Source: CAZMNY01 sp964567745
GTDB taxonomy: Bacteria; Planctomycetota; Planctomycetia; Pirellulales; Pirellulaceae
Assembly (NCBI GenBank): GCA_964567745.1
Contig: CAZMNY010000049.1
Coordinates: 1 to 57,912 of the forward strand
Direction: 5' to 3'
DNA: 57,912 nucleotides
Each line of letters begins with the position of its first letter. Positions within the stretch are counted from its first letter, which is position 1. Positions 52,736 through 57,912 of the stretch are shown here, one piece after another. The notes beneath the pieces are model-generated. The model was not told the origin of the DNA. It searched no databases and saw only the letters and a program-made list of their open reading frames with translations. The position numbers were made by a program, and so were the translations under genes.

Positions 52736-52993
52736 GTCTACAAGATTTGTCCGACACGAAGGGGTGCAAATGCCACGCCGGATGTAGCGGATGGGCGATC
52801 GTTTAGGCAGAAAAGGCAAGCGATTCGGCCGAGAATCGGCCCTGAGCTCAAGAGGCCACACGTCCGTAAGAAATGGAGGAGTCGTGGCTAGACGGCGCGA
52901 GTGCAAAGTGGGAAGTGAAAGTGAAGAATGGACGGAGCAAGGCAGCCCCGGCGTTTGTCTCGCTTCGGTGGAGTGATGGCGGTGATTCTCCGC

Positions 52994-54373
52994 TCACAGT
53001 AACTCGGCAATCGGTTGGTACTTGGTTTGATCGACGAGGTATCGCGGGCGGCCATTGAGGTCTTTGATTGTGGCCCGATCGACATCGATCCCGAGTTGGC
53101 GGTAGAGAGTCGCGAAGACTTCTTGGAAGTGAACGGGACGTCGAACGGCTTCGCCGCCGAGACGGTCGGTTGCTCCAATCGTCTGGCCGGTGTTCAATCC
53201 GCCGCCGGCAAGCAGCGCGCTCGAGACTCGAGGCCAGTGGTCGCGCCCGCCGTTGGCATTGATGTGCGGCGTGCGGCCGAATTCGCCCCAGACCAATACG
53301 GTGACATCGCGATCCAAGCCTCGATCGCGGAGGTCGTCTATCAATGCCGTTACGCCTTGATCGAGCATTGGCAAGTGGCCCCTGGCGTTCTCAAACGTCG
53401 TGCCATGCGGCTTGCCATGCCAATCCCATCGTCCATACGCGAGCGTGACGACTCGCACTCCGGCTTCCACCAATCGTCGGGCACCCAAAAAGTAGTCGTT
53501 CAACAATGGCCCTGCGTCGCCGTAGCCAGCCGGCTCATTTGAGCCGCGGCCGTATCGCTCGCGAAGCTTGGGATCCTCTTGCTCCAAATCGAGCGCGTCG
53601 GCAAGCTTGCTTGACGTGAGGATGCCGTACGCCTGTTGCTGGTATGCGTCCATTGCGTCGAGCGAGCCATCGGCATCCGCATCGCGGCGGAGCGTATCGA
53701 GTTGTGTGAGCAGAGATTGGCGATCGCCGAGTTTGCTCAGACTGATTCCTTGCTGCAGGACCAAGTTTGCTGCCCCGCTGTGATTGGGCGCGAAGGGCGC
53801 GTGCCGTTGTCCGGCAAAACCTGGTTGCCCTGGGTCAGCCCAGCCTGCCACTTTCATACGCGGCGACAGGCTGACGAACGGCGGCACTGAGAGACTGACG
53901 GGACCTTGAATGTTTGAGACACACGAGCCGAATGACGGCCAACCGCCTGCCGGCTGCTGCGTCGTTCGCCGACCCGTCAGGCACTGAAACGCGGAGTGAC
54001 GTCCTTCGGAGCCAACGATGGAGCGGATTGCGGCGAGCCGGTCCATCATCCCCGCCATTCGCGGTAGATGCTCACAGATCTGAATACCTGGAACGTTGGT
54101 CGCTATCGGCTGAAACTCGCCACGAACCTCGACCGGCGCATCTGTTTTCAGGTCATACATATCCTGATGCGGCGCGCCGCCAGATAGAAACACCATGATG
54201 ACTGATTTTTGCGTTCGTCGATTCGACTCGCCTTCAGCTCGAAGAACGTCTGGCAGGCTCAGGCCGCCGCCCAGCGCCAGGCTTCCTATTCCCAATCCGC
54301 CGGCACAAAGGAAGGATCGGCGAGAGACACCGTCGCAATGTCGGTACGATTTTCCAAAGGGCGAACTCAACAT
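52994..54373 (-). CDS. Tat-exported DUF1501 protein
   Basis: The protein has 459 residues with an AGGTGAG site upstream. The N-terminus has a twin-arginine signal (SRRSFLCAGGLGIGSLALGG). QKSVIMVFLSGGAPHQDMYD, LPRMAGMMDRLAAIRSIVGS, VTVLVWGEFGRTPHINANGG and RDHWPRVSSALLAGGGLNTG are the DUF1501 signature, distantly related to the alkaline-phosphatase/sulfatase fold. In planctomycetes such genes usually pair with DUF1553/DUF1549 cytochrome-like genes; here none lies beside it. Function unknown. Confidence 0.9.
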   Translation of the reverse strand: MLSSPFGKSYRHCDGVSRRSFLCAGGLGIGSLALGGGLSLPDVLRAEGESNRRTQKSVIMVFLSGGAPHQDMYDLKTDAPVEVRGEFQPIATNVPGIQICEHLPRMAGMMDRLAAIRSIVGSEGRHSAFQCLTGRRTTQQPAGGWPSFGSCVSNIQGPVSLSVPPFVSLSPRMKVAGWADPGQPGFAGQRHAPFAPNHSGAANLVLQQGISLSKLGDRQSLLTQLDTLRRDADADGSLDAMDAYQQQAYGILTSSKLADALDLEQEDPKLRERYGRGSNEPAGYGDAGPLLNDYFLGARRLVEAGVRVVTLAYGRWDWHGKPHGTTFENARGHLPMLDQGVTALIDDLRDRGLDRDVTVLVWGEFGRTPHINANGGRDHWPRVSSALLAGGGLNTGQTIGATDRLGGEAVRRPVHFQEVFATLYRQLGIDVDRATIKDLNGRPRYLVDQTKYQPIAELL

Positions 54374-54542
54374 CTGTTCTCACCTGGGGTTGTCCGGGGC
54401 CGTGCAAGCGTGGTTTGATTGTCGAAGATTATAGCAGCAATTGACGCGGCTTAGCTCCGGATTCTTGAACGTTTCGCCTCGGCTAATTTGACTTGTGCAT
54501 CGTCCAGCAAGACAATGCGGTTTTCCTGCAAAGGTGCCTGAA

Positions 54543-55892
54543 ATGAGCGAAGATCAAAGCAACAATGACGGTCGAATGCTGAAGCGTCGCGACCTATTGG
54601 CGGGCGCCCTTTCCACGACCGCTTTGGCGGCGGTGCCGCGATGGTCTCATGGTGCAAGCCTCGAAGCGGGCAAGACCAAGTCGATCGCCGCAGTCGTCAC
54701 GATTTACCAACCGGGATCGCACGCGGATGTGCTGATTGGGAAGATCCTTGAAGGATGGAAGCAAGATGAAGGCGTCGGCCCCGCTTTGACGCTCGCTTCG
54801 CTCTACGTCGACCAGTATCCGAGCGCTGACTTGGCTCGGCGGATGGCCAAGAAACATTCCGTGCCAATTTTCGACTCGATCGAAAAGGCTGTGACGGTCG
54901 GAACGAATGCGATTCCAGTGGATGGCGTTATCAGCATCGGCGAACACGGCAGCTACCCGTCGAACCGCAAGGGACAGCATCTCTATCCTCGCCGCCGCTT
55001 TTTTACCGAGATAACCGACACGTTTCGCAAATACGAACGGGTGACGCCCGTCTTCAGTGACAAGCACCTGGGGCCCGTTTGGTCTGATGCGAAGTGGATG
55101 TACGATCGCGCGAAGCAAATCGGCGCTCCCTTCATGGCTGGATCATCTCTACCGGTCAGTTTTCGAAAACCTGCTATCGATGTTCCGATGAATTGCGAGA
55201 TCGAGGCCGCTGTTGGCGTCGGTTATTCGGGGCTCGATATCTACGGCAGCCACTCGCTCGACTGCTATCAATGTTTGGTGGAGCGTCGACGGGGCGGCGA
55301 GCGAGGCGTCGTCAATGTGCAGTGTCTTGAAGGCGAGGCGGTTTGGGACGCTGTCAAATCAGGGGAAGTGCCTCGAAATGTGTTCGACTCGGTGTTGGCG
55401 TTGGCACCGAGAACGGAAGCGGCGAAGATCCGAGCCGACCGAGACGCTGTTCTGTTTCGCTTCGACTACGCGGATGGATTTCGTGGCTTCCAGTTCATGA
55501 TTCCCACGTTTGGCCGGATTGCGGTCGGGCTGCGATTGAAGGGGCAGTCGAAACCGATTGCCACCCAATTCGAAGAGCGGATTGAGCCGCGGCATCCCCA
55601 TTTTGCCTACCTGCTCAAAGCCATTGAGCAAATGATGCATTCCGGACGACCGACGTATCCGGTCGAGCGTACCTTGTTGACGAGCGGCGTCCTCGATCGA
55701 GCGCTCACCTCACGGTCTCAAGGAGGAAAGAAGCTGTTGACGCCCGAGCTTGCGATTTCGTATCGGCCGGTCGATTATCCTCATGCGCCGTTTCCGGACC
55801 TTGCATCCGATCCAATGGCATCCGATCCAATGGCATCCGATCCAATGGCATCCGATCCAATGGCATCCGATCCAATGAAGAAACCAGGCTGA
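54543..55892 (+). CDS. Tat-exported planctomycete protein with ASDPM tandem repeats
   Basis: The protein has 449 residues from the ATG at 54543, preceded by AAAGGTG. LKRRDLLAGALSTTALAAVP is a twin-arginine signal. The body (IAAVVTIYQPGSHADVLIGK, GVISIGEHGSYPSNRKGQHL, DKHLGPVWSDAKWMYDRAKQ, AAVGVGYSGLDIYGSHSLDC) is recognised as a family common in planctomycetes but without a known role. The Gly/Asp pattern resembles an oxidoreductase-like or TIM-barrel scaffold, which is uncertain. The C-terminus holds five perfect ASDPM units. It is divergent from the DUF1501 gene. Confidence 0.75.
   Translation: MSEDQSNNDGRMLKRRDLLAGALSTTALAAVPRWSHGASLEAGKTKSIAAVVTIYQPGSHADVLIGKILEGWKQDEGVGPALTLASLYVDQYPSADLARRMAKKHSVPIFDSIEKAVTVGTNAIPVDGVISIGEHGSYPSNRKGQHLYPRRRFFTEITDTFRKYERVTPVFSDKHLGPVWSDAKWMYDRAKQIGAPFMAGSSLPVSFRKPAIDVPMNCEIEAAVGVGYSGLDIYGSHSLDCYQCLVERRRGGERGVVNVQCLEGEAVWDAVKSGEVPRNVFDSVLALAPRTEAAKIRADRDAVLFRFDYADGFRGFQFMIPTFGRIAVGLRLKGQSKPIATQFEERIEPRHPHFAYLLKAIEQMMHSGRPTYPVERTLLTSGVLDRALTSRSQGGKKLLTPELAISYRPVDYPHAPFPDLASDPMASDPMASDPMASDPMASDPMKKPG
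55803..55877 (+). repeat. five perfect 15-bp tandem repeats (GCATCCGATCCAATG)
   Basis: Five identical copies in direct tandem encode ASDPM within the C-terminus of the upstream gene. Because the unit is a multiple of three, copy-number change would alter only the tail length. Confidence 0.95.
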
Positions 55893-55930
55893 TCCAACCT
55901 CGCATCGGCACGAAGCAAACCGGTCAGTGG

Positions 55931-56944
55931 CTATTCGTACGTCTTCGCCATTTTGGCGACCGTTGTGGCGATTCGTTTTCTTGAGGATTTGGGTGATAGC
56001 AGTTCGGCTTCTCCGGCGAGCGCGAGAACTCGCGGGATGACTTCGAGTTCATGGGCGGCTTTGATGGTTAGCACGACATCGCCATTGGGTTTCTTGTCGA
56101 CTTTTTGGTCGGGGTGCCAGGGATCTTCGAGGACCCAAGGGGCAGCGTATGCGCTGATGCGAATCTTGAATGTGGTTGGTTTGCGGCCGGCCGCCGAGAA
56201 GATTCCCAGGCTTTCGCCCAAGTGTTGTTCCAAGTCGAAGTCGTCGGGCGGCTTGAACCACACGTCGAGCGCGGTCGCTTTCTTGAATCGATCGAGTTTC
56301 AAATGCCGCACGCGATCGTGCTCGGGGGCCTCGGGCGCGCCGGCGATGATGTAGAGGCTGGAGTGATAGAAGACGACAGCGTAGGGCTCGATTCTTCGCT
56401 TTCGAGCGTCTTTGCCGACGGGTTGATAATCGACTTCGAGCACACGGTGTTCGAGGATGCAGCGGTGGATCGTGCTGAGGATTCCGTGTTGCCGTTCGTA
56501 GGATTTTGCGGGCATTCCCCGCACGTAGAGCGCTTGTCGATACTTCTCGTAGTGAGACCAAATCGAGTCGGGCAGCGTGTCTCGCATTTTGTTCCAAAAC
56601 GACTCAATACCCTGCCAAAACGGGGTGCCAGCGAGTGGGTAGAGGAGGTCGCGACCGAGTGAAAGTCCGATCAATTCCGTGGCGGAGGCGGTGATTTTGT
56701 GGACGCCCTTGACGCCTGGGCCCAGCTTCCAGACTCGGCCCCGTTCGAGCGAGTTTGATTCGACATGGATGCCGGCGGATTGCAGCGCCTCGAGGTCTCG
56801 GCGAACGCTGCGAGTGTGCAGTGAGGCGAGTCCAAGTTCGTCGACCAAGTCGTCGCGAATCTCTTCGAGTGTGCGGCCGAACCGGTAGCGTTCAAGGATT
56901 TGAAGGATCTTGTGTTGGCGAATGAGTTGTTCGTTGCGGGCCAT
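55931..56944 (-). CDS. WYL-domain transcriptional regulator
   Basis: The protein has 337 residues from ATG 56944 (AAGGACG site 9 nt upstream). The N-terminal winged helix is MARNEQLIRQHKILQILERY, GRTLEEIRDDLVDELGLASL and RSVRRDLEALQSAGIHVESN. The WYL domain follows: HRVLEVDYQPVGKDARKRRI, EPYAVVFYHSSLYIIAGAPE, RVRHLKLDRFKKATALDVWF. WYL regulators bind nucleic-acid ligands or nucleotides and control DNA-damage or defence genes. It is divergent from the rRNA operon and is separated from it by 645 bp. Target unknown. Confidence 0.9.
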   Translation of the reverse strand: MARNEQLIRQHKILQILERYRFGRTLEEIRDDLVDELGLASLHTRSVRRDLEALQSAGIHVESNSLERGRVWKLGPGVKGVHKITASATELIGLSLGRDLLYPLAGTPFWQGIESFWNKMRDTLPDSIWSHYEKYRQALYVRGMPAKSYERQHGILSTIHRCILEHRVLEVDYQPVGKDARKRRIEPYAVVFYHSSLYIIAGAPEAPEHDRVRHLKLDRFKKATALDVWFKPPDDFDLEQHLGESLGIFSAAGRKPTTFKIRISAYAAPWVLEDPWHPDQKVDKKPNGDVVLTIKAAHELEVIPRVLALAGEAELLSPKSSRKRIATTVAKMAKTYE

Positions 56945-57296
56945 TTCTTGTTTCGTCCTTGTCGTGTCGCTGTCCCGTCCGGCGATGAATTTCGGGAGGC
57001 GGTGACGTCTCACCGACTGTGCGTTTTTAGAGTCGATCGTTGGCGGGGCGTCCAGAGTGAGCGTTCGAGGGGTTCATTTTCTCTAGTGATAACATTCGAC
57101 GCAATTGCGGGTCTTTACCAAGCGACCGAGGCGATCGGGTAACATTTCGCAAAACGTCTGTTGGTGCCCCTTGACCGTTCGGCGGTGATAGACGAATCTA
57201 GTCGAACCTGATGACAAGTTGATTGTCATTAGTGCGAAGCTGGTTCGCCGATTGATTGTTGTTGAACAGAAGTCGGGACGGCACCGAGTTGATAGG

Positions 57297-57321
57297 TTTT
57301 GAGCCGCACTAAGGCTCAAAA
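57297..57321. repeat. hairpin upstream of the rRNA promoter
   Basis: TTTTGAGCC (57297-57305) and GGCTCAAAA (57313-57321) form a perfect 9-bp stem with a 7-nt loop, 29 bp before the -35 box. It could insulate the promoter or be a protein-binding site. Confidence 0.55.
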
Positions 57322-57349
57322 GAAAACCTAGAAAACTCGTCCACAGCTC

Positions 57350-57377
57350 TTGACGGGCCTTGGAAGCCGGATAGAAT
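57350..57377 (+). promoter_or_regulatory. rRNA operon promoter
   Basis: TTGACG (57350-57355) and TAGAAT (57372-57377) are spaced by 16 bp, close to the sigma-70 consensus. Transcription should begin near 57384, about 206 nt before 16S rRNA, and the leader then carries a boxA-like antitermination site. Confidence 0.6.
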
Positions 57378-57391
57378 TGGCTCCTTCGATT

Positions 57392-57415
57392 CGCCGCACA
57401 ACCTGCGGCGATTTT
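57392..57415 (+). terminator. terminator-like hairpin at the start of the rRNA leader
   Basis: CGCCGCA and TGCGGCG (57392-57398 / 57404-57410) form a 7-bp stem, followed by A and five T. It lies about 8 nt after the predicted transcription start, so it would be an unusually early stop signal. It may instead be the 3' end of a shorter upstream transcript. Confidence 0.5.
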
Positions 57416-57416
57416 T

Positions 57417-57433
57417 GATCTTTGACAATTTGG
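57417..57433 (+). promoter_or_regulatory. boxA-like antitermination site of the rRNA leader
   Basis: GATCTTTGACAATTTGG is close to the boxA of bacterial rRNA leaders (TGCTCTTTAACAATTTA in E. coli), the NusB-S10 binding site. Its place, 157 nt before 16S, is normal. TTGACA inside it could be misread as a -35 box. Confidence 0.65.
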
Positions 57434-57515
57434 TGGTACTGCCTCTTTTGTAATTTTTTTGCGTTGAGGTCGTGATTTCAAAGGCTAGATGCCCCTAGAC
57501 CATAGGGGGTGTCGA

Positions 57516-57532
57516 GATGGTTTCGGACCATC
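57516..57532 (+). other. small UUCG-type hairpin in the rRNA leader
   Basis: GATGGT-TTCGG-ACCATC forms a 6-bp stem, followed by TTCTTTTA. It may take part in the 16S processing stem or in pausing. Confidence 0.4.
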
Positions 57533-57589
57533 TTCTTTTAGTGCTAACCAACTGGCGGTCGCTTCGGCGATTGTCAGCTAAGCAAACAT

Positions 57590-57912
<323 letters not shown>

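Larger units (their letters stand above)
56945..57589. other. intergenic region between the WYL regulator and the rRNA operon
   Basis: This 645-bp stretch carries the rRNA operon promoter and leader elements at 57297-57532, listed separately. Between 56945 and 57290 no gene or clear signal is seen. Confidence 0.6.

Noticed and set aside
57422..57427. TTGACA as -35 box for the rRNA operon
   Set aside because: It is part of a boxA-like sequence, and no -10 box fits at 16-18 bp. The pair TTGACG/TAGAAT upstream is better.

Overview
The window comes from a planctomycete, most likely of the order Pirellulales. The 16S rRNA gene that begins at about 57590 reads GAACGTTGGCGGCGTGGATT, a planctomycete-type start. 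The gene content agrees: two formylglycine-type sulfatases, a giant PVC-type haem-binding CxxCH protein, a DUF1501 protein, a zinc-ribbon SpoVG, GroEL without a GGM tail, and many secreted or membrane proteins of unknown function. No tools were run. Family names are recognised from motifs by eye.

Layout. (1) 1-3734 is the right end of an integrated element. It holds minus-strand genes for a lipoprotein cut by the window edge, a small ORF with an in-frame amber codon, a RepA-like AAA ATPase, two small proteins and a 182-codon gene split by a 151-bp IS5-family deletion derivative flanked by CTAG. It ends at a 36-nt copy of a tRNA-Lys 3' half, the probable attachment site. (2) 3872-17025 holds catabolic and secreted genes: sulfatase, ceramidase-like protein, two esterases, DUF2461, a Coa1-like protein and the haem-binding protein. 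(3) 17035-20761 carries a GNAT acetyltransferase, an RNase HII-like nuclease and groES-groEL. (4) 21294-34180 carries a zinc-ribbon membrane protein, a DedA protein coupled to a YjhG/YagF-type dehydratase, an HDOD signalling protein, a leaderless penicillin-acylase homologue and a three-gene sugar ABC transporter that lacks its ATPase. (5) 34326-46121 contains dxr-rseP, ftsH, an EF-hand protein with a Gly-His-Arg minisatellite, a metallo-beta-lactamase-fold hydrolase, a second sulfatase and a DUF368 (PopT-type) transporter. (6) 46413-52261 is a housekeeping block: ispE-spoVG, ffh, rpsP-trmD-rplS and yraN. rimM and rnhB are missing from their usual places. (7) 52332-56944 has a decayed RND pump, DUF1501, a Tat-exported protein with five perfect ASDPM repeats and a WYL regulator. 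(8) 56945-57912 is an rRNA operon leader (promoter, hairpins, boxA) and the start of 16S rRNA.

Two small mobile-element families are visible. One is the IS5-type remnant at 3151-3301. The other is a 109-bp inverted-repeat element with two copies (8851-8959 and 40482-40590). Its second copy supplies the stop codon of ftsH, and its first copy abuts the start codon of a membrane-protein gene. Both families sit at CTAG. Several genes here touch envelope lipid and protein quality control (dxr, ispE, PopT-type, DedA-type, RseP, FtsH, GroESL, Ffh), but they do not form one operon.
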